A stretch of DNA of 64,000 bases from Streptomyces sp. NRRL F-5630 (GTDB lineage Bacteria; Actinomycetota; Actinomycetes; Streptomycetales; Streptomycetaceae). The DNA is taken from positions 20,850 to 84,849 of the forward strand of contig NZ_JOGO01000025.1 of the NCBI RefSeq assembly GCF_000719475.1. The letters run 5' to 3'. The notes beneath the pieces are model-generated. The model was not told the DNA's origin. It saw only the letters and a list, made by a program, of their open reading frames with translations, and made no database searches. Below, one piece after another: positions 1 to 8,127 of the stretch (its first letter is position 1; every line of letters begins with the position of its first letter). Both the position numbers and the translations under genes were made by a program.

Positions 1-304
1 GGGCGACGCCGTCCTCGTGGCACGTGCGGCCCGCCCCCGCGACCGGTTCGGCGAGGGCGAAGTCGGGGCCGCGGTGGCGGCGGCCCGCGTGGTGGGTCAG
101 CCGCACCCCGATCACGCCCTCGGCGGGGGCCCACAACTCGACGGTCAGCAAAGGGCTGTTGAGCGTCGCGCCCCGCGTCGTCTCCCAGCGTACCGCCGCG
201 TACGCGGTCAGCCGCTCGGGGCCCACCTCCACATCGGCGACGGTGGTGGCGTGCCGCAGGGTCACGCCGGGACGCAGCTGCCAGTAGCCATCGGTGAACT
301 TCAT
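1..304 (-). CDS. GH31 alpha-xylosidase (YicI-like), partial, cut by left edge
   Basis: Only the first ~101 codons are present; the gene runs off the left edge. The N-terminus begins MKFTDGYWQLRPGVTLRHA and continues with VEVGPERLTAY and VRLTHH, which resembles the N-terminal beta-sandwich domain of YicI-type family 31 alpha-xylosidases. Such enzymes remove alpha-1,6-linked xylose from xyloglucan-type oligosaccharides such as isoprimeverose. The catalytic domain is outside the window, so substrate and integrity cannot be judged. Its ATG overlaps the TGA of the upstream beta-glucosidase by 4 nt (ATGA on the minus strand), so it is probably translationally coupled and the last visible gene of the sugar operon. 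Other GH31 specificities remain possible. Confidence 0.75.
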   Translation of the reverse strand, partial: MKFTDGYWQLRPGVTLRHATTVADVEVGPERLTAYAAVRWETTRGATLNSPLLTVELWAPAEGVIGVRLTHHAGRRHRGPDFALAEPVAGAGRTCHEDGVA

Positions 305-1743
305 GCGGGGCGCTCCTGGTCGGCCGGGGTGGCGGGGTTCGCGGGGGTGCTCATGGTGGTGGACCGGTGGTGGGCGAGCAGGCCCGCGTACCAGTGGTAG
401 CTGTCCTTGGGCAGACGCTCGCCGCTCGCGTAGTCCACGCGGACGAGGCCGAAGCGCTGCTCGTAGCCGCGCGCCCACTCGAAGTTGTCGAGCAGCGACC
501 AGGCGTAGTACGCGCGCACGTCCGCGCCCTCGGCGATCGCGTCCGCGAGCGCGGTCAGGTGCGTGTCGAGGTAGCGGACGCGGTCGGCGTCGTGGACCGC
601 GCCGTCCGGCGCGACGGTGTCGGCCTCGGCCGAGCCGTTCTCGGTGATCCGGAGCGGCGGCAGCCCCGGGTGGCGCGCGGCCAGTTCGCGCAGCAGGGCG
701 GGGAGCGCCTCGGGGACGACGGGCCAGCCCATCGTCGTGTGCCGGGTGCCGTACGGGTCCGTCTCCGCGACACCGATGTCGACGGCGGTGCGCAGGCGGG
801 GCTCGCTCTCGTGGTGCGGGGCCGCGCGGACGGTGAGCGGGCGGTAGTAGTTGAGGCCGAGGAAGTCCAGCGGGGCGCCGATGACGCGGAGGTCGTCCTC
901 GTGGCGGAGCCCGGCGAGGGCGTCGGCGAGCGGGCCCCAGGTCTCCTGCTCGCCCTCGGGGTAGTGCCCGGCGAAGAGCGGGTCCGTCCACACGTCGTTG
1001 TGCAGGGTGGTGGCGCGGCGCAGCGCGGCGAGGTCGTCGGGGTGCTCGCTCGCCGCCTCGATCCGGTCGAGGTTGAGGGTGATGCCGACCTCGCGCGCTC
1101 CGGCCGCGCGCAGCGCCTCGGTGCCGAGACCGTGGGCGAGGAGCAGGTGGTGGGCGGCGGCGAGCGCGCCGACGCCCTCGCGCGCTCCGGGGGCGTGGCG
1201 GCCCTCCGCGTAGCCGTTGAAGGCGGTGCAGTACGGCTCGTTGAGCGTGATCCAGCTTCCGACGCGGTCCCCGAGCCGCTCGGCCACGACGGCCGTGTAC
1301 GCGGCGAAGTGCTCGGCGGTCGCGCGCTCGCGCCAGCCGCCCCGGTCCTCCAGGGCTTGCGGGAGGTCCCAGTGGTAGAGCGTCGCGGTCGGCGAGATCC
1401 CGGCGGCGAGCAGCGCGTCCGTCAGCCGGTCGTAGAAGTCGAGGCCCTTCGCGTTGACGGCCCCCGTGCCCTGCGGCAGGACGCGGGGCCACGCGATCGA
1501 GAAGCGGTAGGCGTCGACGCCGAGCCCGGCGAGCAGCGCGATGTCCTCGGGCCAGCGGTGGTAGTGGTCGCAGGCGACGTCACCGGTCGCCCCGTCCTGG
1601 GTGCGGCCCGGGGTGTGGCTGAACGTGTCCCAGATCGAGGGGCCGCGCCCGTCCTCGTCGTGGGCGCCCTCGATCTGGTAGGCGGCGGTGGCGGCGCCGA
1701 AGCGGAAGCCGGGGGGGAAGACGGGGTAGGGGGTGGTGCTCAT
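301..1743 (-). CDS. Glycoside hydrolase family 1 beta-glucosidase
   Basis: A 480-residue cytoplasmic protein of normal GH1 length. It shows the N-terminal FRFGAATAAYQIEGA signature, the acid/base motif TLNEP (Glu169) and the nucleophile motif ITENG (Glu368), so both catalytic glutamates are present. It has no signal peptide. It should hydrolyse beta-linked gluco-oligosaccharides (or related beta-glycosides) after import by the ABC system encoded just upstream. The start is supported by a GAAAGG ribosome-binding sequence. Its stop overlaps the start of the GH31 gene. The GH1 plus GH31 pairing suggests xylosylated gluco-oligosaccharides as substrate, but cellobiose-type sugars are an alternative. 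Confidence 0.93.
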   Translation of the reverse strand: MSTTPYPVFPPGFRFGAATAAYQIEGAHDEDGRGPSIWDTFSHTPGRTQDGATGDVACDHYHRWPEDIALLAGLGVDAYRFSIAWPRVLPQGTGAVNAKGLDFYDRLTDALLAAGISPTATLYHWDLPQALEDRGGWRERATAEHFAAYTAVVAERLGDRVGSWITLNEPYCTAFNGYAEGRHAPGAREGVGALAAAHHLLLAHGLGTEALRAAGAREVGITLNLDRIEAASEHPDDLAALRRATTLHNDVWTDPLFAGHYPEGEQETWGPLADALAGLRHEDDLRVIGAPLDFLGLNYYRPLTVRAAPHHESEPRLRTAVDIGVAETDPYGTRHTTMGWPVVPEALPALLRELAARHPGLPPLRITENGSAEADTVAPDGAVHDADRVRYLDTHLTALADAIAEGADVRAYYAWSLLDNFEWARGYEQRFGLVRVDYASGERLPKDSYHWYAGLLAHHRSTTMSTPANPATPADQERPA

Positions 1744-1849
1744 GCGTGCCTTTCGGGGCGGTGGGGGTGGCGGGGGCGTGGACGGCCGGCGGGTGCGGGC
1801 GGCGGGGCGGGACCCGGGCGCGGCTGACCCTTCCGGGGTCTGGGCGGGG

Positions 1850-2761
1850 TCACTTCACCGAGCCGCCGGTGATCCCCGCCGCCACGTACTTCTGCGCGAG
1901 GACGAGGAGGACGGCGGCCGGTACGGCGGAGACGACGGCGGTCGCCATGACCGCGCCCCAGTCGCTGACGTGGGCGCCGATGTACTCGTACATGCTCAGC
2001 GTGATGGGCTTGACGGCGTCCGTCGTATTGAGCGTGAGCGCGAACATGAAGTCGGACCAGGCGAAGAGGAAGGTGAACAGACCGGCCGTGATGAGGGCGT
2101 TGCGGCTCATGGGCAGGACGACGCGGACGAAGGCCGTGAAGCGGTTCGCGCCGTCGACCATCGCCGCCTCGACGACCTCGCGCGGCACCGAGACCATGAA
2201 GGAGCGCAGGAGCACGATCGAGAAGGGCAGGCCGAGCGAGGCGTCCGCGAGGATCAGGCCGGGGAGGGAGTTGGTGAGGCCGAGGTCCACATAGGCGCTG
2301 TAGAGGGCGTTCGCGATGACGATGCCGGGCACCATCTGCGTGATGAGCGTGCCGAAGACGACGGTGCGGGCGCCGCGCAGGCCGAGCTGGGCGAGCCCGT
2401 ACGCGGCGGGCGCGGCCAGGGCGAGGCAGACGACGACGGCGCCGAGGGCGACGAGGAGGCTCGTCACGAGCGAGTCGCCCTGACTGCTGAGCGCGCGGCT
2501 GAAGTTGCCCCAGCCGGGCGAGGTGGGCAGCCAGCTCGTCGAGGCGAGCCCCTCACCGGGCTGGAGGGCGATGTTGACCATCCAGTAGAGCGGGAAGAGC
2601 AGCACCACGAGGACGAGGAGCGCGACGACCGTGTTGCCCGCGCGGCGCAGGCGGCGGCTCGTGGGCTCGGCGGTGGTGAGGGGGCCGGGGGACTTCCGGG
2701 CACCGGCCGGGGCGGTCCGCGCGGCGGCGGGGACGCCCTGCGGAGTGGCGGGTGTGGTCAT
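1850..2761 (-). CDS. Carbohydrate ABC transporter permease (MalG-type)
   Basis: A 303-residue inner-membrane permease of the CUT1 class. A proline- and alanine-rich N-terminus of about 40 residues is followed by the first membrane segment (VVALLVLVVLLFPLYWMVNIAL) and about five further segments. The cytoplasmic loop carries EVVEAAMVDGANRFTAFVRVVLPMSRNAL, the EAA motif that docks on the ATPase. The ATG at 2761 lies 5 nt after the stop of the other permease gene. An open frame continues upstream of this start but overlaps the neighbouring permease and has no permease-like sequence. No ATPase gene is present in this operon; CUT1 systems in streptomycetes commonly share the MsiK ATPase encoded elsewhere. 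Confidence 0.92.
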   Translation of the reverse strand: MTTPATPQGVPAAARTAPAGARKSPGPLTTAEPTSRRLRRAGNTVVALLVLVVLLFPLYWMVNIALQPGEGLASTSWLPTSPGWGNFSRALSSQGDSLVTSLLVALGAVVVCLALAAPAAYGLAQLGLRGARTVVFGTLITQMVPGIVIANALYSAYVDLGLTNSLPGLILADASLGLPFSIVLLRSFMVSVPREVVEAAMVDGANRFTAFVRVVLPMSRNALITAGLFTFLFAWSDFMFALTLNTTDAVKPITLSMYEYIGAHVSDWGAVMATAVVSAVPAAVLLVLAQKYVAAGITGGSVK

Positions 2762-2766
2762 GCGGC

Positions 2767-3726
2767 TCACTTCCCCTGTCCGAAGTCGGAACGGTTGGCG
2801 CGCAGGTAGAGGACGGCGAAGACGGCGCTCACCAGGATGAGGACGTTGCCGACGACGGCTCCCTGCCCGAAGTCGAGTTGCTGGAAGGAGAGCTGGTACG
2901 TGACCGTGCCGAGGGTCTGCGTGGAGTCGGCCGGGCCGCCGCCGGTGAGGGCGAGGATCAGGTCGAGGATCTTGACCGTCGACATGAAACCGAGGACGAG
3001 GACGACGGTCACGACGGGCCGCAGCATCGGCAGCGTCACGGAGCGGAAGGTGCGCCAGGCGCCCGCGCCGTCGAGCGCGGCGGCCTCGTACAGCTCGCGC
3101 GGGATCTCCTGGAGCCCCCCGTAGAGGATCACCATGTTGAAGGGGATGCCGACCCAGATGTTCACGAGGACGGCGGAGGTGAGCGCGACGCCGGGACTGC
3201 TGAGCCAGTGCACGGGCGAGTCGACGAGGTGCAAATTCGTCAGGAGGCTGTTGACGACGCCGGTGTCCTGGTCGAGGAGTTTGCGCCACACAACGGCCGA
3301 GACGACCATCGGGACGAGCCACGGCAGGAGGAGCAGGGCGCGGACGGGGCCCGCGAGGCGGAAGCGGCGCGAGAAGAAGACCGCGAGCGCCAGGCCGAGG
3401 ACGAACTGCCCGAGGAGCGAGCCGAGGACGAAGAGGAGCGTGTGGCCGAGCGAGTCGGTGAAGAGCGGGTTGTCGAAGACCTTGCGCCAGTTGTCGAGGC
3501 CGTTGAACGGGGCCTCGCCGGTGAAGAAGGTGCGCGGCGTGTAGTGCTGGAAGCTCATCACGACGTTGCGGACGAGCGGGTAGCCGAAGAAGGCCAGCAT
3601 GTAGAGCACGGCGGGGAGGACGAAGCACCAGCGCAGCAGGGCCGCGCGAGCGCCGCCCCGGTGGCTGGGGCCGTGCGGGGCGGGGGCCCGCGTGCTGGAG
3701 GTGCCGGGGGCTGCGGTCAGGGCCAT
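2767..3726 (-). CDS. Carbohydrate ABC transporter permease (MalF-type)
   Basis: A 319-residue membrane protein, partner of the downstream MalG-type permease. The first transmembrane segment is WCFVLPAVLYMLAFFGYPLVRNVVMSF, typical of sugar permeases of the CUT1 class. The EAA loop reads ELYEAAALDGAGAWRTFRSVTLPML. About six transmembrane segments can be seen. The gene sits 7 nt after the binding-protein gene and 5 nt before the second permease, giving the standard binding protein-permease-permease order. Together they would form the membrane channel for an oligosaccharide. Confidence 0.92.
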   Translation of the reverse strand: MALTAAPGTSSTRAPAPHGPSHRGGARAALLRWCFVLPAVLYMLAFFGYPLVRNVVMSFQHYTPRTFFTGEAPFNGLDNWRKVFDNPLFTDSLGHTLLFVLGSLLGQFVLGLALAVFFSRRFRLAGPVRALLLLPWLVPMVVSAVVWRKLLDQDTGVVNSLLTNLHLVDSPVHWLSSPGVALTSAVLVNIWVGIPFNMVILYGGLQEIPRELYEAAALDGAGAWRTFRSVTLPMLRPVVTVVLVLGFMSTVKILDLILALTGGGPADSTQTLGTVTYQLSFQQLDFGQGAVVGNVLILVSAVFAVLYLRANRSDFGQGK

Positions 3727-3733
3727 GGCGTGC

Positions 3734-4969
3734 TCACTTCCCCGACGTGGCCCGCGCCTGGGCCTGCTTGAGGGCGGCTGCCGGGCTGGACTTCCCGGTC
3801 AGTACGGACTGGAAGGCGCCGGAGAGCGCGTCCGAGACGACGGGCCAGGAGGCACCGACCCGGGCGGTGCGGGAGCGGGCGGTCGCCACCTCGTCGGCGA
3901 AGGCGGCGAGCTTCGGGTTCTGCTTCTTGTACCGCTCGGCGGCGGCGCGCATCGTCGGCACGTTGTTGACGGACTCGCCCCAGGCGATCTGATTGCGCTC
4001 CTCGTTCAGGCAGTTGAGGATCTTGGCGGCGGTGCGCTGCCGGTCCGTGTGCCCGGTCTTCGGGAGGGTCATGACGGTGCCTCCGATGGGCGGCTGCGCG
4101 GACTGCCCCGCCTCGGGCACGGGTATCTGGGCGACCGCCCAGTTCAGGTCCTTGTGCGCGTCGAGCACGGGCACCTGCCAGGGGCCGTTGATCATCATGG
4201 CGGCCCGGCCCGCGAGGAACTGGTCGTTGACGTCCTGCTGGTTCCAGGTGACGACGGCTCCTGAGGCGGACTTCGCGGTCACGAGGTCCTTCCAGAGCTG
4301 GAGCGCCGGGGCGCCCTCGCCGTCGTCGAGGTGGGCCTCGTTCCCGCCCGTGGTCCAGAAGAACGGCAGGAACTGGTAGACGCCGTCCGCGTCCGGGGTC
4401 GCGCTGAACGCCATGCCGTAGGTCTTGCCGCGGGTGAGCCGCTTCGCGGTCTCCTTCAGCTCGTCCCAGGTGCGGGGCGGCTCGACGCCGGCCTTCTCGA
4501 GGAGGTCCACGTTGTAGATCAGGGCGAGCGAGTTGACCGAGCGGGCGATGCCGTACTGCGTGCCCCGGAAGCTCCCCATCGTGACGGCCGACTTCGACAG
4601 CCCGTCCGTCGCGACCCCGGCCTCCCTCAGCGGCACCAGGCCGCCGGTGTCGGCGAACTGAGGCACCTCGGAACCGTCGAGTTCCAGGATGTCGGTGAGC
4701 GAGTGCGAGGAGGCCATGCGCAGCGCCTTGGAACTGACCTGGTCGGCGGGGACGCTGGTCTGCTGGACCTTGACGCCGAGCGGCTTGGCGCAACGGTCGA
4801 AGAAGCGCTGGTTCTGGGAGTGCTCGTGGCTGTCGGTCGCGGAGTTGAGCACGGTGAGGGTGTCGTCGTCCGGTCCGGTCGAGCATCCGGTGAGGGCGAC
4901 AGTGGCGGCGAGCGCGGTCGCGAGGACCACGGCGGCGTCCCCCGGCCTGCTCCGGCGAAGGGGTGGCAT
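3734..4969 (-). CDS. Sugar ABC transporter substrate-binding lipoprotein
   Basis: A 411-residue extracellular lipoprotein of the family 1 solute-binding proteins. It has a short basic N-terminus, a hydrophobic stretch and the lipobox LTGC (Cys29), then a two-lobed domain with NSATDSHEHSQ near the start and GRAAMMINGPWQVP, a motif typical of sugar-binding proteins. The ATG at 4969 gives a normal lipoprotein signal; longer open frames upstream lack any signal or family similarity and would cross the two operators. It is the first gene of the operon and would determine sugar specificity, which cannot be read from the sequence. Confidence 0.9.
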   Translation of the reverse strand: MPPLRRSRPGDAAVVLATALAATVALTGCSTGPDDDTLTVLNSATDSHEHSQNQRFFDRCAKPLGVKVQQTSVPADQVSSKALRMASSHSLTDILELDGSEVPQFADTGGLVPLREAGVATDGLSKSAVTMGSFRGTQYGIARSVNSLALIYNVDLLEKAGVEPPRTWDELKETAKRLTRGKTYGMAFSATPDADGVYQFLPFFWTTGGNEAHLDDGEGAPALQLWKDLVTAKSASGAVVTWNQQDVNDQFLAGRAAMMINGPWQVPVLDAHKDLNWAVAQIPVPEAGQSAQPPIGGTVMTLPKTGHTDRQRTAAKILNCLNEERNQIAWGESVNNVPTMRAAAERYKKQNPKLAAFADEVATARSRTARVGASWPVVSDALSGAFQSVLTGKSSPAAALKQAQARATSGK

Positions 4970-5036
4970 GGTGGGCGGCTCCGTTCGGTCTACGGCGGTG
5001 TAGGGGCGGAGGGAGGGGTGTCGGCGGGATCGAGTT

Positions 5037-5052
5037 GTCGAATCGATTCGAC
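5037..5052. promoter_or_regulatory. Palindromic operator 1 (probable LacI-family site)
   Basis: A perfect 16-bp palindrome, GTCGAATCGATTCGAC, with a central CG. It lies 68 bp upstream of the binding-protein start codon. LacI-family repressors bind palindromes with a central CG pair, and a LacI-family gene lies next to it, so this is the likely operator. The same 16-bp core recurs at 5146-5161. Confidence 0.75.
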
Positions 5053-5142
5053 TCTCGGGAAGGGAAGCGGGCTGGTGGTGCGGGCGGGGTGAGGTGGGGC
5101 GGCTCGTGGTGCGGTGTGCGCCGGGACGACCGGCACCTGTCG

Positions 5143-5164
5143 ATCGTCGAATCGATTCGACGAT
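5143..5164. promoter_or_regulatory. Palindromic operator 2 (probable LacI-family site)
   Basis: A perfect 22-bp palindrome whose inner 16 bp are identical to operator 1. Symmetry extends three pairs further on each side, so this may be the stronger site. Centre-to-centre distance to operator 1 is 109 bp, suitable for DNA looping by a tetramer or for control of two promoters. Confidence 0.75.
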
Positions 5165-5528
5165 GTGACGCGGCGATCGTAGGACGCGGAGGGTCTCCCG
5201 ACAAGGGGTGGGACAGGTGCCTGTGGCCGGGTCGTGACCTGGCCGGTCTTTCTGGCGCCCGGGGCCGGGTGATCCACGGTCGCCGCCGAAGCCGTCGCCT
5301 GCCCGCCGCCGCGCCCGGTGGGGGGCGGGACGTGGGCGGTGCGGAGGGGGCTCCTTCTCGGGGCGGCGGAACGCCCGGCTCTTGACCCGACCGACGTGGG
5401 GAGGGAAGGCCGCTCCGCCGTCCCGCACCGGAGGCGGGCGCCCTGGCGGCGCGGGCGGAGGACACCGCCCGCGTTGGTCTCCGCCCGCGCCGCCCGCGTT
5501 GGTCTCCGCCTCCCCCCGCCGCGTTCGC

Positions 5529-6542
5529 TCAGGCGTCCCGCGGGCCCCGGAGTTGGTCCGCCCCGCTCAGCCGGGGTGCCACCAGGAGGTGGGGTGCCGG
5601 TGTGACGCGGGGGAGGGACGTGGCGTCGGCGGCGAGATGGGTGACCTCGGTGGCCAGGGTGTGGACCGGGAGGTCGACGCGGGGGAGGCGGCGGGCGGTG
5701 GGGTCGTCGGGGAGGGAGCCGAGGACGAGGACGGTGAGGTCCTCGGGGGTGCGCAGGCCGAGAGCCGTGAGGGCGCTCAGGGCGTGGTCGGCGGAGGGGT
5801 GCTGGACGATGAGGGCGGTGGCGCGGCCGGGGCCCGTGCCGATGGTCTCGCGCAGCCGGTGGGCCAGACGCGGGGCGTCGTCCGGTGTCTCCAGGACCCG
5901 TACCGGCAGCCCCGTCTCCTTCGCCGCCGCCCGGCCGCCCGCCCGCCCGCGCAGGGCGTAGCTGCGGCGCGCGGCGTACTCGTGTCGCGTGGGGCCGAGG
6001 TAGACGAGGGCGCGGTGTCCCGCGGCGGCGAGGGAGCGGACCGCGAGGGCGGCGGCGGCCTCCCAGTCCAGATCTGTCCACGGCAGCGCGGTCTCGTCGG
6101 CGGGGCGGCCGATGAGCGCGGCGGGGAAGCCGAGTTCGCGGACGACGTCGATGCGGCTGTCCTCCATGTCGACCGCCATGAGCACGGCCGCGTCCGCGAG
6201 CCCGCTGAGCGCGACGCGGCGCACGCCCTCCGCCTTGTCCTGCGAGGTGCTCAGGAGCAGGTCGTAGCCGAGCATGTTGGCCGCGTCGCTCACGTCGATC
6301 GCGAAGCGGCCGTCCACCGAGCGCTGGAGCCCCGCCGCGCGCGGCACGGCGAGCGCGATGACCCGTGTCCGCCCGGCACGCAGCGTTCGCGCCGAGGCGC
6401 GCGGGTGGTAGCCGAGCACGTCGATCGCCTCGCGCACGCGGGTCCTGGTCTCCTCGGAGATGGAGCGCGAGCCGCTCAGGACGTACGAGACGGTGCTCGG
6501 TGCCACCCCGGCGTACTGGGCCACATCCCTGATCGTTGCCAC
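5529..6542 (-). CDS. LacI-family transcriptional regulator
   Basis: A 337-residue DNA-binding protein. The N-terminus VATIRDVAQYAGVAPSTVSYVLS is a LacI helix-turn-helix, followed by the hinge region (REAIDVLGYHPRASARTLR) and a periplasmic-binding-protein-like effector domain. The GTG start at 6542 puts the HTH at residue 2, the usual place for this family; a longer reading frame upstream has no similarity. It lies upstream of and in the same direction as the sugar operon, so it probably represses that operon in the absence of sugar and perhaps its own gene. The effector is probably the imported oligosaccharide or a breakdown product. Confidence 0.9.
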   Translation of the reverse strand: MATIRDVAQYAGVAPSTVSYVLSGSRSISEETRTRVREAIDVLGYHPRASARTLRAGRTRVIALAVPRAAGLQRSVDGRFAIDVSDAANMLGYDLLLSTSQDKAEGVRRVALSGLADAAVLMAVDMEDSRIDVVRELGFPAALIGRPADETALPWTDLDWEAAAALAVRSLAAAGHRALVYLGPTRHEYAARRSYALRGRAGGRAAAKETGLPVRVLETPDDAPRLAHRLRETIGTGPGRATALIVQHPSADHALSALTALGLRTPEDLTVLVLGSLPDDPTARRLPRVDLPVHTLATEVTHLAADATSLPRVTPAPHLLVAPRLSGADQLRGPRDA

Positions 6543-6700
6543 CGTCGAACCTCCCCGCCACCTGCGCGAACGGCGCGAGTCATGGTAACCGCCGCGACGG
6601 AGCGCGATCAGTCCGCGCGGCCCCCCGCCCCCGCGCGCCCCTCGCCCCGGCCTCGTTTGCCTCCCCGGGCCCCGGGTACTCGCGCCGAACCCCGGCAACC

Positions 6701-6718
6701 GATCCATACGATCCATAC
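6701..6718 (+). repeat. Two tandem 9-bp repeats (GATCCATAC) before the ATP-grasp gene
   Basis: GATCCATAC occurs twice without a gap, ending 3 nt before the AGGAGA ribosome-binding site of the next gene. This AT-richer stretch is in the 5' leader or promoter of the ATP-grasp gene. It may be a binding site or a simple duplication. Confidence 0.6.
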
Positions 6719-6728
6719 AGGAGAATTC

Positions 6729-8036
6729 ATGAGCGAAACAGTAGAAACCCCTGCGAAGAAGCGACTCGACGTCTTCGTCGTCGGGCTCGACGACGACAAC
6801 CTCGAAACACTCCGTGAGGTCCCCGGCGCCGACGGGCTGGCCTTCCATCCCCTCCTCTCGGTGGCCGAACTCCAGGAGGGCGAGATCGATTTCGACGGGC
6901 TGCTCGCCAAGGCGCGGGCCACGCTCGACGCGTTCGACGGGAGCGTGGACGCGGTCGTGGGGTACTGGGACTTCCCGGTGAGCGCGCTCGTGCCGCTGCT
7001 GTGCGCCGAGCGCGGCCTGCGGGCGACGAGTGTCGAGTCGATCGTGCGCTGCGAGCACAAGTACTGGAGCCGGCTCATCCAGCGCGAGGCCGCGCCGGAG
7101 GCCGTGCCCGGCTTCGGGCTCGTGGATCTCGACGAGACGGAGCCGCGCCCGCCCGAGGGCGTGTCCTTCCCGATGTGGCTCAAGCCCGTGAAGTCGTACT
7201 CGTCGGAACTGGCCTTCGGGGTCAAGGACGAGGCGGAGTTCCGCAAGGCCGTGGACGAGATACGGGCCGGGATCGGGCGCGTGGGAGGGCCGTTCACGCG
7301 GCTCATGGAGGGCATCGACCTGCCGCCGGAGATCGCCGAGGCGGGCGGAGCCGCGTGCCTCGCCGAGGAGACGCTGACCGGCGTGCAGTTCGCGGTCGAG
7401 GGCTACGTGCACGACGGCGAGGTCGTCGTCTACGGGGTGCTCGACTCGCACACGTACCCCAACAGCGCCTGCTTCCTGCGCCACCAGTACCCGGCGGACC
7501 TGCCCGAGGAGACGACGCGGCGCGTCGTGGACATCTCGCGGCGCGTCATGGAGCGGACCGGGCTCGACGCGGCGACGTTCAGCATCGAGTTCTTCTACGA
7601 CCCCGAGACCGGCGACGTGAAGATCCTGGAGATCAACCCGCGCCACTCGCAGTCGCACGCCGAGATGTTCGCGCACGTCGACGGCGTCCCCAACCACCAC
7701 CGGATGCTGAGTCTCGCGCTCGGCCGCGACCCGCGCGTGCGGCAGGGGCACGGGCGGTACGAATACGGCGCGAAGTGGTACTACCGCCGGTTCCGCGACG
7801 GCGTCGTGCACCGCGTGCCGACCGCCGAGGAGATCGCGGAGATCGAGCGCGAGGTGCCGGGCGTCAAGGTGGTGATCGTTCCCGAGGAGGGCGTACGGCT
7901 CTCCGAGATGCCGGGCCAGGACAGCTACTCGGCCGAGCTCGCGCACCTGTACGTCGGGGCCGACAGCGACAAGGAGCTGGAGGCCAAGTACGACCGCGCG
8001 GTGCGGGGGCTGCGCTTCGAGATCGAGGACGTCTGA
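6729..8036 (+). CDS. ATP-grasp domain protein (carboxylate-amine ligase-like)
   Basis: A 435-residue cytoplasmic protein with an ATP-grasp fold. An N-terminal Rossmann-like region (LDVFVVGLDDDNLETLREV) is followed by MWLKPVKSYSS, which looks like the ATP-binding lysine segment. The metal-binding motif EINPR (Glu301) continues with HSQSHAEMF. ATP-grasp enzymes usually join a carboxylate, via an acyl phosphate, to an amine or thiol. The ATG at 6729 follows an AGGAGA site. The next gene, a predicted acyl-ester or amide hydrolase, lies 91 bp downstream on the same strand, so the two may act on the same small molecule. The substrate is not apparent, and it is not a recognisable D-Ala-D-Ala ligase, biotin carboxylase or purine enzyme. 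Confidence 0.8.
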   Translation: MSETVETPAKKRLDVFVVGLDDDNLETLREVPGADGLAFHPLLSVAELQEGEIDFDGLLAKARATLDAFDGSVDAVVGYWDFPVSALVPLLCAERGLRATSVESIVRCEHKYWSRLIQREAAPEAVPGFGLVDLDETEPRPPEGVSFPMWLKPVKSYSSELAFGVKDEAEFRKAVDEIRAGIGRVGGPFTRLMEGIDLPPEIAEAGGAACLAEETLTGVQFAVEGYVHDGEVVVYGVLDSHTYPNSACFLRHQYPADLPEETTRRVVDISRRVMERTGLDAATFSIEFFYDPETGDVKILEINPRHSQSHAEMFAHVDGVPNHHRMLSLALGRDPRVRQGHGRYEYGAKWYYRRFRDGVVHRVPTAEEIAEIEREVPGVKVVIVPEEGVRLSEMPGQDSYSAELAHLYVGADSDKELEAKYDRAVRGLRFEIEDV

Positions 8037-8040
8037 GGCG

Positions 8041-8108
8041 GCCCCGCCCCCGCGAGGAGACCGAAGAGGCGGTCCCGCCCCGCGAAGAGACCGAAGAGAT
8101 CGAAGAGG
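8041..8108 (+). repeat. Imperfect direct repeat between ATP-grasp and hydrolase genes
   Basis: The core GAGACCGAAGAG occurs twice, at about 8056-8067 and 8086-8097, inside a larger imperfect unit beginning CCCGCG. Read in the +1 frame relative to the ATP-grasp gene it would encode PREETEEAVPPREETEEIEE, so it could be a remnant of a longer C-terminus or simply intergenic repeat DNA. Confidence 0.5.
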
Positions 8109-8127
8109 CCCGTACCGGAAAGGACTT

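Larger units (their letters stand above)
4970..5528. promoter_or_regulatory. Intergenic control region of the sugar operon
   Basis: This 559-bp stretch between the binding-protein gene and the regulator gene has no convincing gene. It contains two copies of the same palindromic operator core at 5037-5052 and 5143-5164. Open frames here are GC-rich noise without family similarity. I could not assign clear -35/-10 boxes on the minus strand, but the start of the sugar operon transcript should lie here. The part from about 5280 to 5528 is very GC-rich and may hold the transcription end of the regulator gene. Confidence 0.6.

Noticed and set aside
301..1827. Plus-strand frames opposite the GH1 gene
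   Set aside because: GH1 catalytic motifs are on the minus strand; the plus frames have no signature.
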